In this document: in pieces, positions 46,722 through 55,373 of the stretch
Layout: every line of letters starts with the position of its first letter
Position numbering within the stretch: position 1 is the first letter of the stretch
DNA from: DP-19 sp036496285
GTDB lineage: Bacteria > Desulfobacterota > Binatia > UTPRO1
Direction of reading: 5' to 3'
NCBI GenBank assembly: GCA_036496285.1
Contig: DASXLI010000095.1
Span: forward strand, 3,993-67,992
DNA length: 64,000 nt
Notes under the pieces: generated by a model
Databases searched by the model: none
What the model was told of the DNA's origin: nothing
What the model saw: the letters and a program-made list of their open reading frames with translations, nothing else
Made by a program: the position numbers and the translations under genes

Positions 46722-47307
46722 CGCGCGCCACCCCGATCATCGCCTCGCGCGTAACGATCGCGGCAAGCTGCTCCTCGCTCCAGCCCTCGGTGCCCGCGGG
46801 CCGGAGCGGCAGCACCATGTAACGCGTCTCGCCGCTCGTGTCCCAGATCTTCACGCGGACGCTCTCCGGCAGATCGAGGCCCATCTCGCGCAGAAGGGCG
46901 CGCGGCTCGCGCACGAGCCGGGCACGATACTCGGGGCTCTTGTACCAGTCGGGCGGCAGACCGAGCAGCGACCACGCGGTGCACGAGCACTGCGTGCACA
47001 CGATCGCGTGGTGCACGGTCTCGGTGTTCTCGAGGATCACGATCGACTCCTCGTAGGGCAGCCCGTAGCCGAGCTCGGCGCAGGCGCGCGCGCCGTCGCC
47101 GAGCAGACGGGCGCGGTACGCCGGATCGGTCCACGCGCGCGCGACGACGCGGGCGCCGTTGCGCGGGCTGAGCGCGTCCTCCGCCGGCGCGGTCGCCTCG
47201 TCGAGGTAGCCCTCCGGCACGAGGCCGGCATCGGTCAGCGCCCCTTCGAGCGCGTCGACCCGCGCCGCGATCGGCGCCGCCGTCTTCGGCTGGCGGGGAT
47301 CGCTCAC
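46708..47307 (-). CDS. nthA: Nitrile hydratase, alpha subunit (cobalt-type)
   Basis: 199 residues. The metal claw is CTQCSC, with Cys104, Cys107, Ser108 and Cys109. The Thr at 105 marks the cobalt type; the residue before the second Cys is Gln, where Leu is usual. Downstream LLGLPPDWYKSPEYRARLVREPR is canonical. With the beta subunit it hydrates nitriles to amides in the cytoplasm; a thiocyanate hydrolase relative is the main alternative. GTG 47307 overlaps the beta stop by 4 nt (GTGA). No activator protein gene is adjacent. Confidence 0.88.
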   Translation of the reverse strand: MSDPRQPKTAAPIAARVDALEGALTDAGLVPEGYLDEATAPAEDALSPRNGARVVARAWTDPAYRARLLGDGARACAELGYGLPYEESIVILENTETVHHAIVCTQCSCTAWSLLGLPPDWYKSPEYRARLVREPRALLREMGLDLPESVRVKIWDTSGETRYMVLPLRPAGTEGWSEEQLAAIVTREAMIGVARVTVG

Positions 47308-47936
47308 GCGTCCGTCTCCAGATAGCTCTCCCACAGGTCGACGACCACCGTGTCGCCCGGTCGGCCCTCGTTCGCCCATAGCGCGGACGCGGCGAACTCG
47401 ACCTGGTACGTCTGCTCGTGCGGCGCGCGAGCGCCATGCCCGGCCACGTCGGGAAGGAGGAACGACGGCGCGACCCGCACGACGACGCCGCGCTTGCCGC
47501 GCACGTAGCGCGGCGCCCGCGTGTGCCCCTGCGTCCGTCCGTCGCGCACCCGTACCCGATCGCCGACCGCGAAACGCGCGGCCGCCTCGGGTCGCGGCGC
47601 GGGTGCGCCCACGGTCACGGAGGGGCGGGCGAGCGGAACCCGTCCCCCGGCGCGCCGCTCGAGCTCCGCCCGCGTCACGACGCCCTTCTCGACCAGGAGC
47701 GACGCGACCGCGGTGAACCAGCGCTCGTAGTACGAGGCCGCGAGGTAGTGCGCCGGCTCCAGGCGCTCGACGGCGTGGCGGTACTCGTGGATGTTGTAGG
47801 CGCGCAGGACCGCGAGGCCGAGGAGATTCAGGCCGAAGGCGCGCCTCTCCCAGCGCTCATGGAAGACCGGCTCGTTGCGCTCCACCTCGACCGCGCCGAA
47901 GCCGTTCATGCCGCCGAGATCGTGAATGCCGTCCAC
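47304..47936 (-). CDS. nthB: Nitrile hydratase, beta subunit
   Basis: 210 residues. It begins MDGIHDLGGMNGFG (1-14), the beta-subunit signature. Arg53 in EYRHAVERL and Arg140 in GHTRAPRYVRG match the two arginines that bond to the modified cysteines of the alpha subunit. The C-terminal SH3-like barrel spans about 120-208. The gene order beta before alpha is the cobalt-enzyme order. GTG 47936 is the start. Confidence 0.9.
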   Translation of the reverse strand: MDGIHDLGGMNGFGAVEVERNEPVFHERWERRAFGLNLLGLAVLRAYNIHEYRHAVERLEPAHYLAASYYERWFTAVASLLVEKGVVTRAELERRAGGRVPLARPSVTVGAPAPRPEAAARFAVGDRVRVRDGRTQGHTRAPRYVRGKRGVVVRVAPSFLLPDVAGHGARAPHEQTYQVEFAASALWANEGRPGDTVVVDLWESYLETDA

Positions 47937-48025
47937 GGGTCGCTCCTGCCTTCCCGCCTATCACCGGCGCTCCCGGCCGGTCCACCGCCCTCCACGCCCC
48001 GGCCGTTTCGTGCAAGACTACAGCA

Positions 48026-48343
48026 ATGCTGGAGCCGTCCACCTGCTGGAGCTGTCGCGGACCGATCGACCGCACCGACCTCTACTGCCGCCACTGCGGA
48101 CAGGGTCAGGGCGACGCGCTCACCTGGTACTACCGCCCGGCATGGATCCTCGTGCTCGCGCTGACGGCGATGGGCCCGTTCGTGCTGCCGCTGGTGTGGC
48201 GGACGCCGCGGCTCGACCGTACGAGCAAGTGGGTGGCCTCGATCGTCATCCTCGTCTTCACGGTGTGGCTCGGATGGGAGTTCCTCACGACGCTGCGCCA
48301 GCTCGGCGAGCTGCTGGGCGGCGGCGACGTCTCCTTGACTTGA
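48026..48343 (+). CDS. Zinc-ribbon membrane protein
   Basis: 105 residues. An N-terminal zinc ribbon (CWSC at 7-10 and CRHC at 21-24) is followed by two membrane helices (about 38-57 and 66-85) and a short Gly-containing tail. The family is not recognised beyond this common architecture, which is often found in uncharacterised envelope or stress proteins. There is no clear operon partner. Confidence 0.65.
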   Translation: MLEPSTCWSCRGPIDRTDLYCRHCGQGQGDALTWYYRPAWILVLALTAMGPFVLPLVWRTPRLDRTSKWVASIVILVFTVWLGWEFLTTLRQLGELLGGGDVSLT

Positions 48344-48370
48344 GCGCGCAGCGCGTCTCAAGTCGCCGTC

Positions 48371-49228
48371 ATGCAGCCGCTCGCGTTCCGCCAGGTCGAC
48401 GTGTTCACCGAGGTGCCGTTCAAGGGCAACCCCGTGGCGGTCGTCCTCGACGGCGACGCCCTCTCCGACGAGACGATGCAGGCCGTCGCCCGCTGGACGA
48501 ACCTCTCGGAGACGACCTTCGTCTGCCGTCCGACCGCCGCGCGCGCCGACTACCGCCTGCGCATCTTCACGCCGCGCCGCGAGCTGCCGTTCGCCGGCCA
48601 CCCGACGATCGGCTCGGCGCATGCGGTACTCCGCCACGGTCTCGAGCCGCAGACGCCGGGGCATCTGGTGCAGGAGTGCGCCAAGGGGCTCATCGAGCTG
48701 ACGATCGACGGCGGCACGCTCCTCCTCGCGTTGCCCGCCGCGACCTTCCGCGCGCCGACGGCCGCGCAGCTCGGCGCCGTCGCGGACGGCCTCGGCCTGG
48801 CGATCGGCGCCATTGCCGCCGCCGCGATCATCGACGTCGGCCCGGTGTGGTTCACCGCCCAGCTCGCGAGCGGATCGGTCGTCCGCGAGCTCGCGCCGGA
48901 CATGCGCGCGCTCGCCGCCACCGAGGTGATCGGCGCCCTCGGCGTCACCGTCTTCGGCCTCTATCCGGCGGGTGCCGCCACCGACGTCGAGGTGCGGTCC
49001 TTCGCGCCGGGCGACGGCATCCCCGAGGATCCCGTGTGCGGCAGCGGCAACGGCTGCGTCGCGGCGCTGATCCGGCGCGAGCGCGCCCTCCCCCGCGCGT
49101 CGTACGTCGCGAGCCAGGGTAGCTGCCTCGGCCGCGACGGCCGGGTCGTCGTGCGCTTCGGCGACGACGGCACGATCTGGCTCGGCGGCCACGCCGTCAC
49201 TTGCGTGGAGGGCGTGCTGCACGTCTGA
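48371..49228 (+). CDS. PhzF-family isomerase/epimerase-like protein
   Basis: 285 residues. PhzF fold with RQVDVFTEVPFKGNPVAVVLD (about 7-27) and the catalytic Glu47 in NLSETTF. FTPRRELPFAGHPTIGSAHAVL follows, with DPVCGSGNGCVAALI in the second half. In phenazine makers PhzF isomerises trans-2,3-dihydro-3-hydroxyanthranilate; most homologues, like this lone gene, have unknown substrates. No phenazine genes are nearby. Confidence 0.88.
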   Translation: MQPLAFRQVDVFTEVPFKGNPVAVVLDGDALSDETMQAVARWTNLSETTFVCRPTAARADYRLRIFTPRRELPFAGHPTIGSAHAVLRHGLEPQTPGHLVQECAKGLIELTIDGGTLLLALPAATFRAPTAAQLGAVADGLGLAIGAIAAAAIIDVGPVWFTAQLASGSVVRELAPDMRALAATEVIGALGVTVFGLYPAGAATDVEVRSFAPGDGIPEDPVCGSGNGCVAALIRRERALPRASYVASQGSCLGRDGRVVVRFGDDGTIWLGGHAVTCVEGVLHV

Positions 49229-49338
49229 GCACGCTGCGTCCGGTGGGCGCCGCGCGCCCGGTTGGTTCGGCCCGGCGCGCGGCGTAAGGTCCGGCTCGAC
49301 GACGTCCGTCCCGGGCGTCGCGCCACGGAGGGAATGCC

Positions 49339-50346
49339 ATGCCCGACAAGAACCGCCAGTGGATTCTCGTGAAGCGGCCCGAGGGGCCGCTCACCGACGA
49401 CTGCTTCGAGCTGCGCGAGAGCCCGGTGCCGACACCGAAGCCGGGTGAGTTCGTCGTGCGGAACGAGGTGCTCTCCTGCGACCCGACGCAGCGTGCGTGG
49501 ATCGAGATCGACACCTATCTGCCGAAGATCCCGCTCGGCGACGTCGTGCGCGGCGCGGCCGCGGGCAAGGTCGTGGCGTCGCAGCACCCCGATTGGGCCG
49601 TGGGCGACGCCGTGCAGGGCGGCTTCGGCTGGCAGGACTACTGCGTCACCGACGGCAAGGGCCCGCTCGGCGCGATCAAGCTGCCGCCGGGCGTCCCCTT
49701 CGAGACCGCCCTCAGCCTCTTCGGCATCACGGGCCTCACCGCCTACTTCGGCGTGGTCGACGTCGCCGCCGTCAAGGCCGGCGACACGGTCGTCGTCTCG
49801 GGCGCGGCGGGCTCGACCGGCTCGCTCGCTGCGCAGATCGCGAAGAACCTCGGCGCGAAGGTCATCGGCATCGCCGGCGGTGCGAAGAAGAAGGCCTGGC
49901 TCACCGGCGAGCTCAAGCTCGACGCCGGCATCGACTACAAGAGCGAGGACGTGTCGGCACGCATCAAGGCGCTCGCGCCGAAGGGCCTGAACGTCTACTT
50001 CGACAACGTCGGCGGCACGATCCTCGAGGCCGCGCTCGACAACCTGGCGATCGGCGCGCGCATTGCGCTCTGCGGCGCCATCGCCGGCTACGACGACCGC
50101 TCCAAGGCGCACGGACCCGCGAACTACACCAACCTCATCATCAACCGCGCCACCATGCGCGGCTTCCTCGTCCTCGACTACCTCGACCGTGCCATGGAGG
50201 CCGTCGGGCGGCTCATGCAGTGGTCGGGCGAGGGCAAGCTGGTGAACGCGGTCGACGTCGCGCAGGGTCTCGAGCAGACGCCGAAGGCCTTCCGCAACCT
50301 GTTCACCGGCGGCAACCTCGGCAAGCAGCTCGTCCGCATCGCCTGA
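49339..50346 (+). CDS. NADP-dependent MDR oxidoreductase (curcumin/prostaglandin reductase type)
   Basis: 335 residues of the zinc-free medium-chain reductase family. N-terminal GroES-like domain, then the Rossmann domain with GITGLTAYFGVVDVAAVKAG, VVVSGAAGSTGSLAAQIAK (about 152-170) and YFDNVGGTILEAALDNL. These enzymes reduce the double bond of alpha,beta-unsaturated ketones with NADPH. ATG 49339 follows GGAGGG at about 7 nt. The GST gene starts 20 nt downstream, so the two may form a detoxification pair. Confidence 0.88.
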   Translation: MPDKNRQWILVKRPEGPLTDDCFELRESPVPTPKPGEFVVRNEVLSCDPTQRAWIEIDTYLPKIPLGDVVRGAAAGKVVASQHPDWAVGDAVQGGFGWQDYCVTDGKGPLGAIKLPPGVPFETALSLFGITGLTAYFGVVDVAAVKAGDTVVVSGAAGSTGSLAAQIAKNLGAKVIGIAGGAKKKAWLTGELKLDAGIDYKSEDVSARIKALAPKGLNVYFDNVGGTILEAALDNLAIGARIALCGAIAGYDDRSKAHGPANYTNLIINRATMRGFLVLDYLDRAMEAVGRLMQWSGEGKLVNAVDVAQGLEQTPKAFRNLFTGGNLGKQLVRIA

Positions 50347-50366
50347 AGGAGCGCGCCACGGAGGAC

Positions 50367-51008
50367 ATGCAAATGATCGATCTCTACACCTGGACCACAC
50401 CGAACGGCCGCAAGGTCTCCATCATGCTCGAGGAGATCGGCCTGCCCTACAAGGTCGTTCCGGTGAACCTGCAGAAGGACGAGCAGTCGAGCCCGGAGTT
50501 CACCGCGCTCAACCCGAACCGCAAGATCCCCGCGATCGTCGACCACGACGTGCCGGGCGGGCCGCTCGCGATCTTCGAGTCCGGCGCGATCCTCATCCAC
50601 CTCGCGGAGAAGACCGGCCGCCTGCTGCCGCGCAACGTCCGCGAGCGCGCCGCCGTCCTCCAATGGCTGATGTACCAGATGAGCCACGTCGGCCCGATCA
50701 TCGGGCAGGTCGGCCACTTCGTGAACCAGGCCCCGGAGAAGATCCCGTACGCCATCCAGCGCTTCATCGGCGAGTCGGTCCGCATCATCGGTGTCTTGAA
50801 CACGGACCTCGCCGGACAGGAGTATCTCGCCGGCGAGTACTCGATCGCCGACATCGCGACGTATCCGTGGGTGATCGCCGCCTGGGGCCCGTTCCAATCG
50901 ATGATGCCGGAGAAGGTCGGTGAGCTCGCCAACGTGCGGCGCTGGCTCGACACCGTTGGCGCGCGGCCGGCAGTGCAGCGCGGCATGGCCGTGCCGGCCA
51001 CGTCGTAG
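50367..51008 (+). CDS. Glutathione S-transferase (Ure2p/YfcG-like)
   Basis: 213 residues. The thioredoxin-like domain starts LYTWTTPNGRKVSIMLEE, with TPNG-K as in disulfide-bond reductase YfcG, and has NPNRKIPAIVDHD and FESGAILIHLAEK. The C-terminal helical domain has YLAGEYSIADIATYPW. It likely handles glutathione disulfides or electrophiles. ATG 50367 is used; ATG 50373 has better spacing from GGAGG. It is probably co-transcribed with the MDR reductase. Confidence 0.85.
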   Translation: MQMIDLYTWTTPNGRKVSIMLEEIGLPYKVVPVNLQKDEQSSPEFTALNPNRKIPAIVDHDVPGGPLAIFESGAILIHLAEKTGRLLPRNVRERAAVLQWLMYQMSHVGPIIGQVGHFVNQAPEKIPYAIQRFIGESVRIIGVLNTDLAGQEYLAGEYSIADIATYPWVIAAWGPFQSMMPEKVGELANVRRWLDTVGARPAVQRGMAVPATS

Positions 51009-51043
51009 CAATTTTTGCCAAGAAGCGCCGTGCCTCCTCGCCT

Positions 51044-51437
51044 ATGACAGGCGCAAAGGAGACGCGTCGTCGACAGGCGCCCCGCCGAGGTGTGGGACGC
51101 GGTCCGTGACGTGGGCGCGGTGCACGATCGGCTGGCGCCCGGCTTCGTCGTCGCGACCACGCTGGAGGACGGCGCCCGCGTCGTGACGTTCGCGAATGGC
51201 GTCGTCGCGCGCGAGCTGATCGTCGATTGCGACGACGCGGCACGCCGGCTCGCCTGGTCGGTCGTCGGCGGCCGCATGTCGCACCACAACGCGTCGCTGC
51301 AGGTCGCGCCCGAGGGCGAGGGGCGGAGCCGGATCACCTGGGTCGCCGACCTGCTGCCGAACGAGATCGCGCCGGTGATCGCCGGCATGATCGAGGAGGG
51401 CATGCGCGTGATGAAGCGGACGCTCGATCGCGTGTAG
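51044..51437 (+). pseudogene. SRPBCC-family gene with disrupted 5' end
   Basis: The frame ending at 51437 encodes an SRPBCC (START-like) protein: VVDRRPAEVWDAVRDVG, then VVATTLEDGARVV and ending RVMKRTLDRV. The open frame begins at 51048 with no ATG, GTG or TTG before the GTG at 51090, and that GTG falls inside the conserved first helix. An ATG at 51044 is in another frame but reads MTGAKE; a single-base shift after codon 6 would join it to RVVDRRPAEVW. An RBS-like AAAGGAG at 51055-51061 has no start codon at normal distance. Either a one-base indel or a non-standard start is possible. Confidence 0.55.
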
Positions 51438-51460
51438 CGCCGCGTCGATCGCGATTTGTC

Positions 51461-51497
51461 AGGCATGACCGTGTCCGCTATGGCCACGGTCATGCCT
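51461..51497. promoter_or_regulatory. 13-bp perfect inverted repeat over the modA start region
   Basis: Arms at 51461-51473 and 51485-51497 are exact reverse complements, separated by 11 nt. The left arm holds the ATG at 51465 and the right arm holds the ATG at 51492. As DNA it could be an operator; as RNA it could fold into a hairpin that hides the start codons. It does not resemble the ModE consensus as I know it. Confidence 0.6.
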
Positions 51498-52289
51498 ACG
51501 ATCGTGCCCGCTACGCGAGGTCCGCGCCGGCTGTTGCTGGTCGTCCTCCTGGCGGCACTCGTCAGCGGCCGCGCCGTGCCCGCCGCGCCGACGCCGGGCG
51601 CGCACGGTGGCGGCGGCGACACGATCACGGTCTTCGCCGCGGCCTCGCTGACGGCCTCGTTCCAGGCGCTCGCCACGGCGTTCGAGCAGGCGCACCCGGG
51701 CACGCACGTGCAGCTCAACTTCGCCGGCTCGCCGACCCTGGTGCAGCAGATCCAGGACGGCGCTCCAGCCGACGTCTTCGCGTCCGCCGACGAGGCGAAC
51801 ATGCAGAAGGTCGTCGAGCAGAAGGCGGTCGTCGGCTCGCCGGCCGTGTTCACGCGGAACACGCTCGAGATCGCCGTCGTCCCAGGCAACCCGAAGCACG
51901 TCGCCGGCCTTGCCGATCTTGCGAAGCCTGGGCTCATCGTGGCGCTCTGCGGCCCGACCGTGCCGTGCGGGCGCTACGCCGCCGAGGCGATCGCCAAGGC
52001 CGGTGCCACGATGCCCGACGCGAGCCAGGAGCCGGACGTGAAGGCGGTCCTCACCAAGGTGTCGCTCGGCGAGGCCGATGCGGGAGTGGTGTACGTCACG
52101 GACGTGAAGGCCGCCGCCGGCAAGGTGCAGGGCGTGCCGATCCCCGAGCCCGGCAACGTCGTCGCGCGCTACCCGATCGCGGCGCTCGTACACGCGCCCA
52201 ACGCGGGCGGCGCGGCAGCGTTCGTCGCGTTCGTGCTCTCTGCCGACGGACAGCGCATTCTCGCGACGTTCGGCTTCCTCCCGAGGTGA
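51465..52289 (+). CDS. modA: Molybdate ABC transporter substrate-binding protein
   Basis: 274 residues from ATG 51465; ATG 51480 and 51492 are also in frame, and 51492 would give a compact signal peptide (TRGPRRLLLVVLLAALVSG). The mature protein has ModA wording: ITVFAAASLTASFQALATAFEQ, FAGSPTLVQQIQDGAPADVFASADEANM and VSLGEADAGVVYVTDVKAA. Serines in AAASL and AGSPT bind the oxyanion. The start region lies under a 13-bp inverted repeat. modB and modC follow. Confidence 0.9.
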   Translation: MTVSAMATVMPTIVPATRGPRRLLLVVLLAALVSGRAVPAAPTPGAHGGGGDTITVFAAASLTASFQALATAFEQAHPGTHVQLNFAGSPTLVQQIQDGAPADVFASADEANMQKVVEQKAVVGSPAVFTRNTLEIAVVPGNPKHVAGLADLAKPGLIVALCGPTVPCGRYAAEAIAKAGATMPDASQEPDVKAVLTKVSLGEADAGVVYVTDVKAAAGKVQGVPIPEPGNVVARYPIAALVHAPNAGGAAAFVAFVLSADGQRILATFGFLPR

Positions 52290-52290
52290 G

Positions 52291-53100
52291 ATGCCGCGCC
52301 GGCACGGGCGCCGCCCGCGCCACGCCGCCGTTCCGCGCCTGGCCGTCGCGTTCGCCGCCGTGGGCGCGGCGCTCTTCGCCCTACCGCTCGTCGGTCTCCT
52401 CTGGCGCGCCTCGGGCACCGACGTCGCGGCCGCACTCGGCTCGCCCGCGGCGCGCAGCGCGCTCCGCCTCTCGCTGATCTGCTCCCTCGCCGCAACCGCG
52501 TGCTCGGTCGTCCTCGGCGTCCCGCTTGCGTGGGTGCAGGCCCGCGCCGAGTTCCGCGGCCGCGCCCTCCTCCGCGGCCTCACGATGCTGCCGATCGTCC
52601 TGCCGCCGGTCGTCGGCGGAGTCGCGCTGCTGACGGCGTTCGGCCGGCGCGGGCTGCTCGGCCAGTGGCTCGAGCGCGCGTTCGGCGTCCACCTCCCCTT
52701 CACAACGCCGGGCGCGGTGTTGGCCGAGACCTTCGTGGCGATGCCGTTCTTCGTGCTCACGGTCGAGGCGGCGCTGCGCTCCGTCGACGCGCGCCTGGAG
52801 GACGCCGCCCGCACGCTCGGCGCCCGCCCGCTCACCGTGTTCCGCCGGGTGACCCTGCCGCTCATCCGGCCCTCGCTCGTGGCCGGAGCGGCGCTCTGCT
52901 GGGCGCGCGCCCTCGGCGAGTTCGGCGCGACGATCACCTTCGCCGGCAACTTCCCCGGGCGGACGCAGACCCTGCCGCTCGCCGTCTACCTGGCGCTGGA
53001 GAGCGATCCGAACGCCGGCATTGTGCTGAGCCTCGTGCTGCTCCTCCTCTCGCTCGCGGTCCTGGTGGCGCTGCGCCGCCGGCTCGGAGACGCGCTGTGA
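52291..53100 (+). CDS. modB: Molybdate ABC transporter permease
   Basis: 269 residues with five or six membrane helices and the ModB pattern: LGVPLAWVQARAEFRGRAL, LPIVLPPVVGGVALLTAFGRRG and the EAA loop with ARTLGARPLTVFRRVTLP. The ending ARALGEFGATITFAGNFPGRTQTL is typical of ModB. The start is 1 nt after the modA stop. The modC start overlaps its stop. Confidence 0.92.
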   Translation: MPRRHGRRPRHAAVPRLAVAFAAVGAALFALPLVGLLWRASGTDVAAALGSPAARSALRLSLICSLAATACSVVLGVPLAWVQARAEFRGRALLRGLTMLPIVLPPVVGGVALLTAFGRRGLLGQWLERAFGVHLPFTTPGAVLAETFVAMPFFVLTVEAALRSVDARLEDAARTLGARPLTVFRRVTLPLIRPSLVAGAALCWARALGEFGATITFAGNFPGRTQTLPLAVYLALESDPNAGIVLSLVLLLLSLAVLVALRRRLGDAL

Positions 53101-54149
53101 GCCTCGACGCGTCGCTGCGCCTCGAGCTCGGCACGCTCGACCTCTGGCTCGACCTGCAGGTCGAGGAAGGCAGCACCGTCGCCGTGCTCGGGCCCAACGG
53201 CGCCGGCAAGACGACGCTGTTGCGCGCCCTGGCCGGCCTCGTGCCGATCGAGCACGGGCGTGTCGTCCTCGACGACCACGTACTCGACGACACGTCGCGC
53301 GGCGTGCACGTGGCGCCCGAGGCGCGCCCGCTCGCGGTCGTCTTCCAGGACTACCTGCTGTTCCCGCACCTCGACGCCCTCGACAACGTCGCGTTCGGCT
53401 TGCGCTGCCGCGGCGTCGCACGGCGCGAGGCGCGCCGGCGCGCGCAGGAGTGGCTCGCGCGCGTCGGCCTCCGCGACCGCGGCGGCGCGCGCCCCGCTGC
53501 GCTCTCCGGCGGGCAGGCCCAGCGCGTGGCGCTGGCGCGGGCGCTCGCTGTCGAGCCGCGCCTGCTACTGCTCGACGAGCCCCTCTCCGCGCTCGACTAC
53601 CGGACGCGCGCCGAGTTGCGGCACACCCTGCGCGCCACACTCGACGCGTTTCCCGGCATCCGCCTGCTGGTCACCCACGATCCGCTCGAGGCGATGGCGC
53701 TCGCAGCGCGCTTGGTCATCCTCGAGAAGGGACGCATCGTGCAAGCCGGCTCGGCCGCGGAGATCGCCGAGCGGCCGCGCTCGGCGTACGTCGCGGATCT
53801 CGTCGGGGTGAACCTCTTCCGTGGGCACGCGCGCGGCGATCGGGTCGCGCTCGACGGCGGCGGCGAGCTGACGGTGCCCGACGCCGACAGCGGCGCCGTA
53901 CTCGCGGTCGTCCATCCCCGCGCCGTCGCCTTGTATCGCCGGCCGCCGGAGGGCACCCCGCGCAACGTCTGGCCCGCGCCGATCGTCGGCCTGGACGCCG
54001 ATGGCCCGCGCATCCGCGTCCGCTGCGGCGGCACGATTCCGATCGTCGCCGAGGTGACGCGCCCGGCGATGGAGGAGCTGCGCCTCGACCAGGGCGGCGA
54101 GGTGTGGGTGAGCGTCAAAGCGACGGAGATCGTCGTCTATCCCGCCTGA
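53097..54149 (+). CDS. modC: Molybdate/sulfate-type ABC transporter ATPase with TOBE domain
   Basis: 350 residues, the size of ModC. Walker A GPNGAGKTT, Q-loop VFQDYLLFPHLDALDN, signature LSGGQAQRVALARAL, Walker B LLLLDEPLSALD and H-loop VTHDPLEAM. The C-terminal third (about 240-350) is an oxyanion-binding TOBE-like domain that in ModC couples transport to cellular molybdate. GTG 53097 overlaps the modB stop by 4 nt (GTGA). Confidence 0.9.
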   Translation: MSLDASLRLELGTLDLWLDLQVEEGSTVAVLGPNGAGKTTLLRALAGLVPIEHGRVVLDDHVLDDTSRGVHVAPEARPLAVVFQDYLLFPHLDALDNVAFGLRCRGVARREARRRAQEWLARVGLRDRGGARPAALSGGQAQRVALARALAVEPRLLLLDEPLSALDYRTRAELRHTLRATLDAFPGIRLLVTHDPLEAMALAARLVILEKGRIVQAGSAAEIAERPRSAYVADLVGVNLFRGHARGDRVALDGGGELTVPDADSGAVLAVVHPRAVALYRRPPEGTPRNVWPAPIVGLDADGPRIRVRCGGTIPIVAEVTRPAMEELRLDQGGEVWVSVKATEIVVYPA

Positions 54150-54711
54150 AGAATCGCAGGCGAGCGTGCCGGCGATCTGATGCTGATCGATCCGCGCGGG
54201 CGCGACTCGTCAGCTGTCGCTCACATAGCGGTCGCCGATGAGGCTCAGCAGGGACGATCCATGCGGCCGCCCGTGACAATGATGCGCTTCCTCCCAGGCG
54301 CGGGGCACATCAACGTCGCGTCGGGCTATGGCCCGTGGCCGTTCGCATTCGAGTGGCTCGCCTCCGTCGACGGGGGCGACGGGCGTCGATCGTCCATGGG
54401 GACGCTGTCGTCGCGCGTCCGCCCTGGCGCTTGCACCTGTGAGCGCTGACGCCTTCCGTACACGGCGCTCCGGACGCACTCGGTGGCTAGCGGTGCGTGG
54501 CGGACATTCGAGGTTGACCGCATGCCTCGCCGCGCGCAATGGTATGCGCCCCGCGAGCGTCGCCCCACACAAACCTCATTCTGGACGCTTTCCGAAAGGA
54601 CCTGCCCCCTCGGATTCTTCGGTCTGCAGAGCGTGCCGTCGGCGCTCGGTTGGTGTTCGGGAACACGCGACGGCTTGGTGAAAACCGCAGCTTGATCTCA
54701 GCTAGAGTCGG
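54150..54711. other. 562-nt stretch without a convincing gene
   Basis: Lower GC than its neighbours, with short open frames on both strands that show no recognisable domain and no good ribosome-binding site. No tRNA, strong hairpin or repeat was seen. It may hold the end of the modABC transcript and decayed sequence. Confidence 0.55.
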
Positions 54712-55317
54712 CTAGAACCGCATCATCTCGAACGGGCTCACGCCCTCAGGCAGCGGCGGGCGCACGGCCAGCGTCTCCAGCGGCTCGCCGGCCTCGTAAC
54801 GCCGGATCAGCTCTTCCGGCTCGAAGACGATGCCGATCGGGTTCGCGTCGAACTCCCCGCTCCGCATCCAGACATCGATCGCCTCCGCTGAGGGCATGGT
54901 GTCCACCTGCAGCTCGACGCCGTTGCCGTCCGGGTCGTGGTAGTACATCGAGATCGTCGGGCCGTGGTTGATGCACCAGTACGGCTCGATGCCCTCGGCC
55001 TTCAGCCGGCGATACGTGTACAGCAGGTCGCCGAGGTCGGCGAACGCGAATGCGACGTGGTCGGTGCCCGCCGCCATCCCCGGCCGGTCGGCGAGGCCCG
55101 GAATGCCCGCGATCGCGAGGCGATGGTGCTCGTCGTCGTAGGTGAGGAACGCGAGCATGCCGTTCGAGTAGACGACCTCCGCGCCGAGCACGGCGCAGTA
55201 CCATCGCACCATGTCCTCGAAGCGGCCCGTGCGTCGTACGATGTGCGCGAGCTTGCGCGGCACGATCCGGCCGCGGTCGCCGGCGAGCTTGCCCTTGCGG
55301 TCTTCCTTGGGGCTCAT
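54712..55317 (-). CDS. VOC-family protein, type I extradiol dioxygenase-like
   Basis: 201 residues. One complete VOC domain (about 20-140): His25 in KLAHIV, His87 in GTDHVAFA and Glu135 in DPDGNGVELQVD form a plausible 2-His-1-Glu metal site. The pattern is that of biphenyl-2,3-diol 1,2-dioxygenase-like proteins, though at this size it is a single-module member. The C-terminal 60 residues are an extension. In a window rich in aromatic CoA genes a ring-cleavage role is attractive but unproven. ATG 55317 precedes SPKEDRKGK. Confidence 0.8.
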   Translation of the reverse strand: MSPKEDRKGKLAGDRGRIVPRKLAHIVRRTGRFEDMVRWYCAVLGAEVVYSNGMLAFLTYDDEHHRLAIAGIPGLADRPGMAAGTDHVAFAFADLGDLLYTYRRLKAEGIEPYWCINHGPTISMYYHDPDGNGVELQVDTMPSAEAIDVWMRSGEFDANPIGIVFEPEELIRRYEAGEPLETLAVRPPLPEGVSPFEMMRF

Positions 55318-55373
55318 GTCGTCTGCTTACCTATGGTCCGGCGCAGAGTCGAATTGGCGCCATGGCGCGTCGG

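Noticed and set aside
54180..54449. 89-residue plus-strand open frame in the modC-VOC gap
   Set aside because: No ribosome-binding site, no recognisable domain and a competing antisense frame; not supported as a gene.
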